A stretch of DNA of 64,000 bases from an uncultured Isosphaeraceae bacterium (GCA_945957605.1 CAMFLR010000001.1:682001-746000); one strand, 5' to 3'. Positions 53,890 to 63,971 are shown, counted from the stretch's first letter. The notes: generated from the sequence alone by a model not told the origin. Numbers and translations: made by a program.

Positions 53890-54306
53890 ATGAGCAAATC
53901 GGATCGCAGAAAACCGCAGGTTTCCACAGGTTCTTCGCTCAGCCCACAACAAGTAACGGTCGCCGGCATGTTCGCGGGTGGTCGCACCGTGAAGTCTGTT
54001 GCCGAGGAACTTGGCATCGCGGAAAGGACGCTTTACGACTGGCGTGCGTTACCCGGATTCAAGGCGGAGGTCGAAATGATTCGCGGGCGGATCCGAGATG
54101 AGATCATCGGACGCCTGACAACTTTGGCGGCTAAAGCCGTCCGAGAACTCGGCAAACTGGCGACAGGGGCGTCGGCCGAAGCGGTCAGGCTCGGAGCGTG
54201 CAGGGCGATTCTGGGAGAACTTGTGAGCGTTTCCGTATTCAGCGAACTCAAAAAGGAGATCGCGGAAGTGAAGGCGATGCTCACGCCGAAGGACGCCTCC
54301 CAATGA
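53890..54306 (+). CDS. Terminase small subunit-like HTH protein
   Basis: Protein of 138 residues from ATG 53890. An N-terminal helix-turn-helix (SPQQVTVAGMFAGGRTVKSV, then AEELGIAERTLYDWRALPGF) is followed by an oligomerisation-type helix (EIIGRLTTLAAKAVRELGKL). This is the layout of phage small terminases, which bind the packaging site. Its stop overlaps the large-subunit start by ATGA. Starts upstream (53803) are less likely since they lack a ribosome-binding site. Confidence 0.72.
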   Translation: MSKSDRRKPQVSTGSSLSPQQVTVAGMFAGGRTVKSVAEELGIAERTLYDWRALPGFKAEVEMIRGRIRDEIIGRLTTLAAKAVRELGKLATGASAEAVRLGACRAILGELVSVSVFSELKKEIAEVKAMLTPKDASQ

Positions 54307-55718
54307 ACCTCGACGGTCTGCTAGGCGACATGCGACGTATCAGGGCGATCGCCCAAGCCCGCGCCACGGGCGAGCCGAGTCCCGAGGACAGTACCCGCTA
54401 TGATTGGTTCGGGCTCGATTGTCCGTGTGGCGTGGAACCTGGCCAGTGCGTAGAGCATCCCCGCGCACGGGAATCGCAACGCCCCCCCGCAGGCTCTTGG
54501 CGGGTATGGCTCTTTCAGGCGGGACGCGGGGCGGGGAAAAGTTTTGCCGGGGCCCAATACCTGATCAACTTGGTTCAACGTGGCGAAGTGCGAGCCCCGA
54601 TCCTGGCTGGCCCAACCGCCAGCGACGTACGCGACATCATGGTTTCGGCGGTGCTGGACGCAAGCCCCCCTTGGGCTCGCCCGAAATACTTCCCAAGCCG
54701 CCGCTCGCTTGTCTGGCCGAACGGGGTGAAGGCCTTGCTTCTCTCCGGCGAAGATCCTGAACAATTTCGCGGCCCCAATTGTGATTTCGCATGGGTTGAT
54801 GAGTTGGGGGCATGGTCTCGACCGCGCGACGCATGGCGGAATTTGAGTCTGGCCGTTCGCAAAGGGAACGCAAAGACGTTCGTAAGCACGACGCCTCGCC
54901 GCACCGCTACGCTGATCGAGCTGGCCAAGGCTCCGACAACCATCACCACGAACGCAAGCACACTGGACAACCGCAGGCACCTATCGACTGAGTTCGTGGA
55001 CCAAATCTTGGCGTTGTACAGCGGGACTAAGTTCGCCCGACAAGAGATCGAAGGGCACCTAATCGAAGTGAACGAATCCGCATGGTTTAACACGTTTGAC
55101 CCCAGCGTGCACATCTCTGAGAAAGCAGCCTTCGACCCCTCGCGGCCAGTCATCATCGGCATTGATGCGGGAACCTCGCGAACGACCGCCGCAGTGCTCG
55201 GCCAAGTTCGACGGATTGATAGTGGCCGCCGCATGGAGTTCACCATCTTCGCTGACTACTTGGCACAGGACCGATTCAGCGCGGCCAACGCACAGGCGAT
55301 CATGGAAGTGTTCAACCGCGAGTGTCCGGGGGGACGGCTCGACCAAGTTTGGATCGACCCTGCCAGCGCGGCCCGGACAAGCATCGGCGTTGCCGCATAC
55401 CAGGAATACGCCGTGGTTTTCACGCGAGCGTTGAACCCTAGCCCACCGGGACCGGTGACAGACTCACTCGACGCCGTAACCGGGTTGCTCGATCGCCGAG
55501 ACATCATCATTCACCCTCGATGCGCGGGACTCATTGAGGGATTCCGAAACTACGCCCGCGCTGAACGAGGGGGCGAGTATCTGGACGTCCCGCGGCAGGA
55601 TCAATCGCCGTTTGAAGACCCCATCGACGCACTACGCTACCTTGTTCGCGGGACATGGCCCGAAGGTCGCACGCTACCCGCAAAACATCGCGTTACTGCA
55701 TTCCGAACCCTCTTTTGA
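54303..55718 (+). CDS. Phage terminase large subunit (ATPase-nuclease)
   Basis: DNA-packaging motor of 471 residues. Walker A is AGRGAGKSFAG (73-83), Walker B is CDFAWVDELGAW with Asp166-Glu167, and the coupling segment is KTFVSTTPRR. The RNase-H-like nuclease domain begins VIIGIDAGTSRTTAA (Asp288), and a later acidic cluster is SPFEDPIDALRY. An unusual Cys-rich stretch precedes the ATPase (DCPCGVEPGQC, 39-49). No portal or capsid gene follows, so any packaging would rely on a helper. Confidence 0.88.
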   Translation: MNLDGLLGDMRRIRAIAQARATGEPSPEDSTRYDWFGLDCPCGVEPGQCVEHPRARESQRPPAGSWRVWLFQAGRGAGKSFAGAQYLINLVQRGEVRAPILAGPTASDVRDIMVSAVLDASPPWARPKYFPSRRSLVWPNGVKALLLSGEDPEQFRGPNCDFAWVDELGAWSRPRDAWRNLSLAVRKGNAKTFVSTTPRRTATLIELAKAPTTITTNASTLDNRRHLSTEFVDQILALYSGTKFARQEIEGHLIEVNESAWFNTFDPSVHISEKAAFDPSRPVIIGIDAGTSRTTAAVLGQVRRIDSGRRMEFTIFADYLAQDRFSAANAQAIMEVFNRECPGGRLDQVWIDPASAARTSIGVAAYQEYAVVFTRALNPSPPGPVTDSLDAVTGLLDRRDIIIHPRCAGLIEGFRNYARAERGGEYLDVPRQDQSPFEDPIDALRYLVRGTWPEGRTLPAKHRVTAFRTLF

Positions 55719-55730
55719 CCCGAGGCAACA

Positions 55731-56006
55731 TTGAGCAAGACACGCAGCCAGCGAATCAAAGATTACAACCGGGATCTCGTCGAGCTTCGCCATGCGGCCG
55801 CCGGCTTGGTTCTCGCGATCGACAACGCGCTTCCCGCCGATCTCGACCCGCTTGAATACCCTGAGTTCGCGAACGTCCTTGACGAACCACTACATTCGAT
55901 CGCAAATCGCATTGACGACGCGCTTAGTTCGTTCGATCGCGTACAAGCATCCTTCGGTCGGTCGAAGGCCGAATGTAGGCACACCCGGTTTCTCGCGGGT
56001 AAGTAG
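55731..56006 (+). CDS. Small helical island protein
   Basis: Protein of 91 residues from TTG 55731 with CGAGG 6 nt upstream, 12 bp after the terminase stop. Helical (NRDLVELRHAAAGLVLAIDN; LDEPLHSIANRIDDALSSFD). No family recognised. Confidence 0.5.
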   Translation: MSKTRSQRIKDYNRDLVELRHAAAGLVLAIDNALPADLDPLEYPEFANVLDEPLHSIANRIDDALSSFDRVQASFGRSKAECRHTRFLAGK

Positions 56007-56143
56007 CGTGCATCATTGACCCACGGCGCACAAGAGACAACGCATAAGCAGTCTCAGCGACGTGACAAGGCATTGCGGCTGCGCTTCACGGCATATATAG
56101 TCTTGGGAATAGCCTATGAAACCCGGGACTATGAGGCGTATAA

Positions 56144-56815
56144 ATGCGGGCAGTCATCGTCACAAGGGTCTCGACCGACGAGCAAGGCGCGTCCGGTCTG
56201 GGGCTTGAATCTCAGTTGAATGCATGCCGACAGTGGGCCGAGCGGGAGGGTTACGAGCCAATCGGGCCGTATGTCGATCACCTCAGCGGCAGTGCAGCGC
56301 TAGACAAAAGGCTTGGCCTGATTGATGCACTCGCAGAGTTGCGGAAAGGCGACGTACTGCTGACCGCCAAACGTGATCGGCTCGCTCGAGATCCCCTTGT
56401 TATCGCGATGGTCGAGGCGGAGGTATGCAAGAAAGGTTGCCGGATCGTCAGCGCGGCCGGCGAGGGAACCCACAGTGACGACCCAGCCGAAGTCCTCATG
56501 AGACGCATCGTTGACGCCTTCAGCGAATATGAGCGATTGCTTATAAGAGCAAGGACCCGAGCGGCCGCCCGAGTCAAACGCCAGAGGGGCGAGCGTTGGG
56601 GCCAAGTGGCTTACGGAACCGTGCTCGTGGACTCCAACCGGCTCGCGGCCGATCCGGCCGAACTGGCGGTTATCGAAGAGATCAAAGCCAGGCGGGCGCG
56701 AGGCGAGACCCTTCGCGGCCTCGCCGCATGGCTAGAAACGAAAGGCGTCCCAACCAAATCCGGCAAGCCGTGGTCGTTCTCCACGGTTCGATCCATCCTT
56801 GAGCGATCCGCTTAA
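56144..56815 (+). CDS. Serine recombinase (resolvase/invertase family)
   Basis: Protein of 223 residues. The N-terminal catalytic domain has the nucleophile in VTRVSTDEQGASGLGLESQL (Ser10), the LTAKRDRLARDPL block with the catalytic Arg pair, and the E-helix SEYERLLIRARTRAA. The C-terminal ~60 residues (TLRGLAAWLETKGVPTKSGK) form a helix-turn-helix DNA-binding part of the recombinase type. It may resolve dimers, invert a segment or serve another site. GAGGCG lies 8 nt before ATG 56144. Confidence 0.88.
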   Translation: MRAVIVTRVSTDEQGASGLGLESQLNACRQWAEREGYEPIGPYVDHLSGSAALDKRLGLIDALAELRKGDVLLTAKRDRLARDPLVIAMVEAEVCKKGCRIVSAAGEGTHSDDPAEVLMRRIVDAFSEYERLLIRARTRAAARVKRQRGERWGQVAYGTVLVDSNRLAADPAELAVIEEIKARRARGETLRGLAAWLETKGVPTKSGKPWSFSTVRSILERSA

Positions 56816-56831
56816 CCGAAGGTCTGCACGC

Positions 56832-57125
56832 ATGGCAAAGAGACGAGCCCGGACTATCGACGATCAGCTTCGGGATATCATCACCGCGAGGGGGTTAACC
56901 GCCTACGCCGTGGCCAAAGGCGCGGGCTTGCACTCGTCAATCATGGTGCGGTTCATGACGGACAACCCCGAGCAACGTCGGGGCCTGACGTCCGAAAGCT
57001 TGAACAAGGTTTGCCGGTGGCTCGGCGTCTTTTTGGAGGAAGGCCCGATTCCCCCAGAGACGGTTCCAACGCGCGGGGAAGAGTTGCGACGGCAGCGACT
57101 CAAACAGAACAAGGCGGAGGCATAG
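56832..57125 (+). CDS. XRE-type HTH regulator
   Basis: Protein of 97 residues from ATG 56832; a TTG at 56799 would add 11 residues and overlap the recombinase stop. HTH core: ITARGLTAYAVAKGAGLHSS, then SESLNKVCRWLGVFLEEG, as in small phage repressors. The basic C-terminus (RGEELRRQRLKQNK) follows. Probably regulates island genes. Confidence 0.7.
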   Translation: MAKRRARTIDDQLRDIITARGLTAYAVAKGAGLHSSIMVRFMTDNPEQRRGLTSESLNKVCRWLGVFLEEGPIPPETVPTRGEELRRQRLKQNKAEA

Positions 57126-57185
57126 TGCGCGCACCGCGAACGCAGTGAAACCGTCCCGCAGTCCGGTTAAAACTCATCTAAACTC

Positions 57186-57213
57186 TTGACGATACCGCCA
57201 ATGGACGTATAGT
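57186..57213 (+). promoter_or_regulatory. Putative sigma-70-type promoter
   Basis: TTGACG, a 16-bp spacer and TATAGT lie 38 bp before the ribbon-helix-helix gene, close to consensus. Confidence 0.5.
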
Positions 57214-57251
57214 TGGAAGTAGACGGCATGTCGAAAGGGGGATTTCAACAC

Positions 57252-57770
57252 ATGGCAAAGATGACGATTTACGTTCCTGACGAGTTGAAGACTCGGATGG
57301 ACGGAGAAAAGGGCGTGAGTTGGTCGCCCATCGCCTGCCGTGCATTCGAGGCGAAATTAGCGGAATCCATCACCAAGAGAGGCACGCGAAACATGCAAGA
57401 CGTTGTTGCTCGGTTGCGGAATTCACGCACACAGCGGCAGAACGATGAGACCGTGGCGGGACGCGCCGCCGGTCAGGATTGGGCGAAGCAACGCGCGGAG
57501 GCTCACGAACTTGAACGTCTCGAGAAACTTGTCTACCCAAGCGAGGGGTGGGAAGTGCTTCTCATCGACACTCCAAATCAAGCTTTCTCCACGGCCGAGA
57601 TCGTGTTTTTCGCGATCTTCCCCGATGCTAACGGCGATCGTCGCGCGGCCGAATGCTTCTGGACCGACGAGTCGGGATTCGAGGATTACCGATCCGTCAC
57701 CACCGACTTCGTTCGCGGGTTCGGCGAGGGAGCGATTGAGCTTTGGGATAGCGTCAAGGATCAGCTTTGA
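57252..57770 (+). CDS. Ribbon-helix-helix-like island protein
   Basis: Protein of 172 residues from ATG 57252 (AGGGGG upstream). The N-terminus MAKMTIYVPDELKTRMDGEK, then WSPIACRAFEAKLAES has the pattern of a ribbon-helix-helix DNA-binding fold, as in antitoxins and plasmid regulators. The remaining ~110 residues (WEVLLIDTPNQAFSTAEIVF; CFWTDESGFEDYRSV) form an unrecognised domain. It precedes the integrase by 163 bp and may regulate it. Confidence 0.6.
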   Translation: MAKMTIYVPDELKTRMDGEKGVSWSPIACRAFEAKLAESITKRGTRNMQDVVARLRNSRTQRQNDETVAGRAAGQDWAKQRAEAHELERLEKLVYPSEGWEVLLIDTPNQAFSTAEIVFFAIFPDANGDRRAAECFWTDESGFEDYRSVTTDFVRGFGEGAIELWDSVKDQL

Positions 57771-57933
57771 GCAACTCGGCCGGGAGTGGCCGTTTCCCTT
57801 GGCTGCTCCCGGTGCAGACTTCAAACGTACGCGATGACGGTTTGCATCGAAATCGAGTGCACTACTGGCCACCTGCCTTAGATTTGATCGTGACACACTG
57901 GCGGCGGGCGTCCCGACCTGAGAGGCGAAGTCG

Positions 57934-58749
57934 ATGGCATCGTTTCGCAAGCGTAGTGGCGTTTGGCACTATAGATTCGTTGACGAAAACGGCGTCCAGC
58001 GTGAGCGGAAGGGATGCCCGGATCGCCGCGAGACCGAGCGGATTGCGGCAGGCGTCGAGACGGACGTGATCAAACTCAAAGCAGGGCAGATTGACCGAAA
58101 GACCATCGGCTACGTAGCACAGGAGAACAAACCTCCTGCGACTCACCTCGACGATTATCACGCCTACCTGGCTTCACGCGGAACCAAACGGCATGCCGAC
58201 CTTGTTCGGTTCCGCTGTACTCGCATCATCGAGTTGGCTCGATTCAAGAGACTTTCCGACTTCGTGCCGTCGCGATTCCAAGCCGCGTTGAAGATTGTGC
58301 GTGACGAAGGAGCGTCGCTTCGGACAATTCACCATTACGTGCGCCAGTTCAAAGGCTTCTCGCAATGGTTGTTCAAAGACGGGCGGACTCGGGAGAACAC
58401 GCTCGCGCACGTCTCACCGCCTAACCCTGATCCTGACCGCCGCCGCATTCGCCGTGCTTTGAGTGCCGAAGAACTCGACCGGCTTTTCCATGCGGCTGAG
58501 AAGGGCGGAGTATTCATGGGGCTCACCGGAAGCGACCGTGCGGCACTCTACCGCCTCGCGGCCGGGACAGGATTCCGAGCCAACGAACTGCGAACCCTGA
58601 CGCCCGAGGTGTTCAATTTGGGAGGCGTACCGCCAACCGTAATGGTCAGGGCCGGGCACTCGAAACGCCGTCGCGACGACATTCAGCCCATTCACGCCTT
58701 CCTGGCCGACGCACTTCGTCCGTGGATCGCGTCCAAGCCAGCGGGATAG
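57934..58749 (+). CDS. Tyrosine integrase, N-terminal part (interrupted by amber codon)
   Basis: The frame from ATG 57934 (GAGAGG upstream) has 271 codons: an arm-type start MASFRKRSGVWHYRFVDENG, a core-binding SAM-like domain (~70-160) and the start of the catalytic domain. The catalytic Arg215 lies in GTGFRANELR and the probable beta-hairpin Lys244 in AGHSKRRR. It stops at TAG (58747-58749), and the same frame resumes directly with the rest of the domain. CAG to TAG is the simplest explanation, since conserved sequence runs on both sides. As it stands the product lacks the His-x-x-Arg, His and Tyr residues. Confidence 0.8.
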   Translation: MASFRKRSGVWHYRFVDENGVQRERKGCPDRRETERIAAGVETDVIKLKAGQIDRKTIGYVAQENKPPATHLDDYHAYLASRGTKRHADLVRFRCTRIIELARFKRLSDFVPSRFQAALKIVRDEGASLRTIHHYVRQFKGFSQWLFKDGRTRENTLAHVSPPNPDPDRRRIRRALSAEELDRLFHAAEKGGVFMGLTGSDRAALYRLAAGTGFRANELRTLTPEVFNLGGVPPTVMVRAGHSKRRRDDIQPIHAFLADALRPWIASKPAG

Positions 58750-58752
58750 CCA

Positions 58753-59352
<600 letters not shown>

Positions 59353-59368
59353 CCAGACTATTAACTCA

Positions 59369-59752
59369 TCAGTGGCCGACTTCGTCAATAATGTCTTCCG
59401 CCACATAAATCGGAACATCAACCGTAACCGCCACGGCGATGGCATCGCTGGGCCGCGAATCGACTTCGATCAGTTCGCCGTCGTGCTTGATTCGCAGCTT
59501 GGCGTAATACGTGTGTTCGCGTAGCTCGCAGATGTAAATGTCCTGCAACTCGCCACCCAGAAGCTCGATCGTGCTTGCGAGCAGGTCGTGCGTCAGAGGG
59601 CGAGGCGCGGGCTGTTGCTTGACTCTGCGTTCGATGCTCGTCGCTTCAAACAGGCCAATTACGATGGGAAAAGTACGCTCGCCATCGACTTCGCGCAAGA
59701 AGATAATCTGCTGTTCATTGTTTTCACTGATAATGATCCGAGTCAGTTCCAT
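59369..59752 (-). CDS. Bifunctional nuclease family (DUF151) protein
   Basis: Cytosolic protein of 127 residues from ATG 59752; a GTG three codons upstream is also possible. DUF151 blocks: MELTRIIISENNEQQIIFLR, FPIVIGLFEATSIERRV, RPLTHDLLASTIELLGGEL and VDSRPSDAIAVAVTVDVPIY. Plant and bacterial relatives have reported DNase/RNase activity, though the physiological role is unclear. It lies directly upstream of tRNA-Ser on the same strand. Confidence 0.88.
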   Translation of the reverse strand: MELTRIIISENNEQQIIFLREVDGERTFPIVIGLFEATSIERRVKQQPAPRPLTHDLLASTIELLGGELQDIYICELREHTYYAKLRIKHDGELIEVDSRPSDAIAVAVTVDVPIYVAEDIIDEVGH

Positions 59753-60103
59753 CTGGATCACGACGGTCGCCCCTTTTCGGCATCTGACATCTGGCGCGAC
59801 CTGCGACTGACACCATTGCAACCATGGCTCAGCAGTCGCCGTTTGCCACCCAGGTTCATGATAAAGCCGGTTTGCAGGGCCGTCAACGCGGCGCGTGCGA
59901 CCGGCGAGTCAATTCTAGGCCAATTCCGCACGAGAAATCGCGAATCGGAAGGTCGGGCGTACGCTGGTTGAATTGAGCTGACCGTCGCTTCATAATGTGG
60001 CTCCTCGCGGCGCCTTGCCCCAAGGTCGTGCTCCAAACGAAACTGGTTCGCCAGCCGCCCCGCCAGCCTCTACGATGCTTCACACAACCAGGAGGATCGA
60101 TTC

Positions 60104-61114
60104 ATGATGAACCGTCAGGTTTCCATCGCTGCTGCCCTCGTGCTGGCCATCGCTCCGGCAATTTCCGCGGCCGAGCCGGCCAAACCGGTCCGTATGGGCT
60201 GCGGCCTGATGACGTTCGATACCGTGCCCGGTTGGGGCCTGACGACCGAAGGCAAGTCGGCGATTGGCTCGTGCCATGGCAGTGTCGTTGTCGACAAGGC
60301 TGGGAATATTTACACCAGCGCTCATGCGGGTGTGTTCGTGTTCTCGCCGGATGGCAAGGTGATCCGCAAGTTTCTGGGTGACAAGTACTCCGACATGCAC
60401 GACATGAAAATTCGCGAAGAAGAGGGAGGCGAATTCATTTACGCCGCCCGTAACGCGAATGCCGAAGGGATGAAGTTCAATGCCGAAACCGGCAACATCG
60501 TGCTTCACCTGCCCTTCCCCAAGGAGTCTGATCTTCCCGCGGGACCGTTCAACCCAACGGCCATCACCGTCGCCCCCAACGGCGACATTTACCTTTCTGA
60601 CGGTTATGCCAGCAATCACATCTTCAAGTTTGACAAGAACGGCAAATACCTTAGCCACTTTGGCAAGAAGGGGAACGGTCTCGAAGAATTCAACACCGCG
60701 CACGGCATGACGCTGGACACGCGGTATAACCCGCCACTGCTTTTGGTTTGCGATCGCAACCACATGCCCAAGGGCCGCCTGGTGCACTATACCCTCGAAG
60801 GAAAGTTCGTCGGGGAAGTGGTGACGGGGCTGGGAATGCCAACTTCGGCGCAGGTTCAGGGCGATTACGTTTCGGTGCCCGACCTTCAAGGCCGCGTCGT
60901 GATTCTCAACAAGACGAACCACATCATGTCGGTGCTCGGCTTCAATCCCGATCCCAAGCAAGGCGGCAATTTCAACGTGCCGCAGGAAAAGTGGATCGAG
61001 GGCATTTTCAGCGGCACCCACGGATCGTCGTGGGATAAGGACGGCAACCTGTACGTTCAGGATTGGAACGTCTCGGGCCGTATCATGAAGCTTGTGCGCG
61101 TGAAGATTGACTGA
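60104..61114 (+). CDS. Exported NHL-repeat six-bladed beta-propeller protein
   Basis: Protein of 336 residues with AGGAGG 8 nt before ATG 60104 and a signal peptide (VSIAAALVLAIAPAISAAE). NHL-type repeats: GSVVVDKAGNIYTSAHAGVF, PTAITVAPNGDIYLSDGYAS, FNTAHGMTLDTRYNPPLLLV and GSSWDKDGNLYVQDWNVSG. Propellers of this type resemble the lyase domain of peptidyl-glycine amidating enzymes, but many planctomycete copies are of unknown use. Converges on valS. Confidence 0.82.
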   Translation: MMNRQVSIAAALVLAIAPAISAAEPAKPVRMGCGLMTFDTVPGWGLTTEGKSAIGSCHGSVVVDKAGNIYTSAHAGVFVFSPDGKVIRKFLGDKYSDMHDMKIREEEGGEFIYAARNANAEGMKFNAETGNIVLHLPFPKESDLPAGPFNPTAITVAPNGDIYLSDGYASNHIFKFDKNGKYLSHFGKKGNGLEEFNTAHGMTLDTRYNPPLLLVCDRNHMPKGRLVHYTLEGKFVGEVVTGLGMPTSAQVQGDYVSVPDLQGRVVILNKTNHIMSVLGFNPDPKQGGNFNVPQEKWIEGIFSGTHGSSWDKDGNLYVQDWNVSGRIMKLVRVKID

Positions 61115-61169
61115 CTTACGGTCGTTGCCGGGGACGATGTGTCTGATCGTCCCCGGCTCGACTTATGAC

Positions 61170-63971
61170 TTATTGATTTGGCAACAGCTTCAAAACGCTC
61201 TCACGCTGCGAAACAAGCTCGGCACGTTTGGCTCGCAAATCCTCAACAACTTCCGGCTTGGCGCGGGATACGAACTGATCGTTGTTCAACTTGCCGTCAA
61301 TCGACGCCAGTTGCTTGTCGACGTTCGCGAGCGCTTTGCGGTTTCGTTCCTCTTCTGCCTTGCGGTCGATGAGACCTTCGAGCGGGAGAATCACTTCGGC
61401 ATCGCCCAGCACGGTCACCGCCGATTCGGCTGGTCGATCGGCCGATGTCGTGATCGTGACCGATGCCGCGTTGGTCAGGCTCTTGATGTGCGCCTCACCC
61501 TCGCGGAGCGTCGCGCCGAGAGCTTCGTTGACGATGATAATCGGGGCGACTTTTGCCGCAGTGGGCACGTTGCGTTCGGCGCGAAGGTTGCGAATTGCGG
61601 CGATTTTTTCCTGCCACTGCGCGACGATTGACTCGGCCTCGGCATCGTGCCAGTCAGCCGGATAGCTGGGCCATTGGGCGATGCACACGCTCTCGGCCGC
61701 CGTCTCCGGCGTCGGGAAGCCTCGCTGCGGTGCAATTTCGCCAAGCGCCTGCCAGACTTGCTCGGTGACGAACGGAATGACCGGATGAAGCAGGCGGCAG
61801 AGACCGTCGAGCACGGCCGCAAGCACGCGTTGTGCCACGGGACGCGTTTCGGGGTCGCGGAGGCGAGCCTTGGCGAACTCGACGTACCAGTCGCAGAAAT
61901 CGTTCCAGGTGAAGTCGCGTAGGCGCTTCGAAGCCTCGGCGAATGCGAAGGAGTTGAGGTCGTTCGTCAAATCACGCGCGGTTCGTTCGAGCAGGCTGAG
62001 AATCCAGCGATCGTCGATCGTCAGATCGCCGTGCGAAAGTTCGCCCGGCTCGTAGCCCTCCAGATTCATCAGCGCGAACCGCGCGGCGTTCCAGAACTTG
62101 TTGGGGAACGTGCGACCCTGCTCGAAGCGTTCGGAAGTATTCACCTCGCGGCCGTCGGGCAGCTTAGCCTTGTCGACGGGCATGCGAAGGTCTTGTGTCT
62201 CGGTCGCGGCGGAGGCGAGGGTGAATCGCAAAGCATCGGCGCCGTAGAGGTCGATGATGTCGACAGGATCAATGCCGTTGCCGGCGGATTTTGACATCCG
62301 CTGCCCCTTGCCGTCCTGAATCACAGGATGAATGAACACATCCTTGAATGGGACGTCGTTCATGTTGAACTCGCCGAAGATCACCATGCGCGCGACCCAG
62401 AGCGTGATGATGTCACGCGCGGTGGAAAGCACGCTGGTGGGATAAAACTTCGCGAGTTCCGCCGTCGGTTCGGGCCAGCCGAGCGTTGAGTGCGGCCAGA
62501 GCGCCGAGCTGAACCAGGTGTCGAGGACGTCGGGATCCTGTGTCAGAACGTGCGGCGCACCGAGCACATCTTCAGCAAGGTCTGAAGTCGAGCAAATCAG
62601 CCAGCCGCCTGATTCTGCGGCGCGCCAGGCCACGTCATCGCGTCCGGCGAAGGCACGCGAGATTTCGGATTCCGAGCAAGTTCCGCAGTGCCAAATGGGA
62701 ATACGATGTCCCCACCAAAGCTGGCGGCTGATGCACCAATCGCGCTTCTCGCCCAGCCAATCGAGGTAGCTCTTGGCATAGCGCTCGGGGTGAATCTGCA
62801 CGCGGCCGGACGTGACCGCATCCATCGCCACTTGAGCCAATCCCTGTTCGCCATTGGTTCCGTCGGTCATGCGGACAAACCACTGGTCGGAAAGGTACGG
62901 CTCGATGGGAGTTTTGCTGCGGTCAGATAGGCCGACGCGATTGGCGTACGGCTCGACCTTGACGAGTAGGCCCTGCTCTTCGAGATCGGCCACCACGCGC
63001 TTGCGCACTTCGCGACGATCAATTCCGGCATACGCGCCAGCGTTTTCGTTGTAGGTGCCGTCGGGGTTGAGCAGGTTGATCTGCGGCAGGTTGTGACGGA
63101 GACCGGTTTGATAGTCGTTCGGGTCGTGCGCGGGAGTCACCTTCACGCAGCCGGTGCCGAACTTGGGATCGACGAGGATGCCGTCGGCAATGATCGGAAT
63201 CGGCCGATTCATGAGCGGCAGTGTGAGCGTTTTGCCGATCAGGTGCTTGAACCGCGGATCTTCAGGATGGACGGCCACGGCGGTGTCGCCAAGCATCGTT
63301 TCGGGGCGTGTCGTGGCGACGACCAGCGACTCGTCTGAGCCGGTCACGGGATAGCGAATCGACCACAAATGGCCGGCCTGCTCGATGTATTCGATCTCGT
63401 CGTCGGCGACGGCCGTGCGGAGGTGGGTGTCCCAGTTCACCAGGCGTTTGCCGCGGAAAATCTTGTCGGCCTGGAAGAGGCGGAAGAAGGTTTCGCGGAC
63501 GGCCCGCGCGCAAATGGGGTCGAGTGTGAAACGGGTGCGATCCCAGTCGCACGAGCAGCCCATCAGGCGAAGCTGGCTCAAAATGCGCTGTTCGTATTCG
63601 TCCTTCCAGGCCCAGATGCGCTCGACCAGACCTTCACGGCCAACGTCGTGCCGGGTCTTGTTTTCTTCCTTGCGCAAGCGAGTTTCGACCACCGCCTGAG
63701 TAGCGATGCCGGCGTGGTCGGTCCCGGGCATCCAGAGGGTTTCAAACCCCTGCATGCGCTTCCAGCGAATCAAAATATCTTGAATCGTATTGTTGAGCGC
63801 ATGTCCGAGGTGGAGCGCTCCAGTGACGTTTGGCGGCGGAATGACGATCGTGTAGGGCGGCTTGTCGCTTGCGGGATTGGCGTGAAAATAGCCTTTTTCG
63901 AGCCAGAAGGCGTACCAGCGCGACTGGGCGCTCTGCGGTTCGTAGGCCTTGGGGAGGTCGGCGAGTGACAT
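61170..63971 (-). CDS. valS: Valyl-tRNA synthetase
   Basis: Class I aminoacyl-tRNA synthetase charging tRNA-Val, 933 residues. The HIGH motif is HLGHALNNT (~55) preceded by PPPNVTGALH, the editing (CP1) domain follows with TTRPETMLGDTAVAVHPEDP, and the KMSKS motif is RMSKSAGNGIDPVD. The WMPGTDHAGIATQ segment is typical of ValS over IleS. The C-terminus forms the ValS coiled coil (KALANVDKQLASIDGKLNND). Full length, start ATG 63971. It shares a convergent end with the NHL gene. Confidence 0.95.
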   Translation of the reverse strand: MSLADLPKAYEPQSAQSRWYAFWLEKGYFHANPASDKPPYTIVIPPPNVTGALHLGHALNNTIQDILIRWKRMQGFETLWMPGTDHAGIATQAVVETRLRKEENKTRHDVGREGLVERIWAWKDEYEQRILSQLRLMGCSCDWDRTRFTLDPICARAVRETFFRLFQADKIFRGKRLVNWDTHLRTAVADDEIEYIEQAGHLWSIRYPVTGSDESLVVATTRPETMLGDTAVAVHPEDPRFKHLIGKTLTLPLMNRPIPIIADGILVDPKFGTGCVKVTPAHDPNDYQTGLRHNLPQINLLNPDGTYNENAGAYAGIDRREVRKRVVADLEEQGLLVKVEPYANRVGLSDRSKTPIEPYLSDQWFVRMTDGTNGEQGLAQVAMDAVTSGRVQIHPERYAKSYLDWLGEKRDWCISRQLWWGHRIPIWHCGTCSESEISRAFAGRDDVAWRAAESGGWLICSTSDLAEDVLGAPHVLTQDPDVLDTWFSSALWPHSTLGWPEPTAELAKFYPTSVLSTARDIITLWVARMVIFGEFNMNDVPFKDVFIHPVIQDGKGQRMSKSAGNGIDPVDIIDLYGADALRFTLASAATETQDLRMPVDKAKLPDGREVNTSERFEQGRTFPNKFWNAARFALMNLEGYEPGELSHGDLTIDDRWILSLLERTARDLTNDLNSFAFAEASKRLRDFTWNDFCDWYVEFAKARLRDPETRPVAQRVLAAVLDGLCRLLHPVIPFVTEQVWQALGEIAPQRGFPTPETAAESVCIAQWPSYPADWHDAEAESIVAQWQEKIAAIRNLRAERNVPTAAKVAPIIIVNEALGATLREGEAHIKSLTNAASVTITTSADRPAESAVTVLGDAEVILPLEGLIDRKAEEERNRKALANVDKQLASIDGKLNNDQFVSRAKPEVVEDLRAKRAELVSQRESVLKLLPNQ

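Noticed and set aside
53890..55718. Complete prophage
   Set aside because: No portal, protease, capsid, tail, holin or lysin gene could be recognised anywhere between the attachment repeats.
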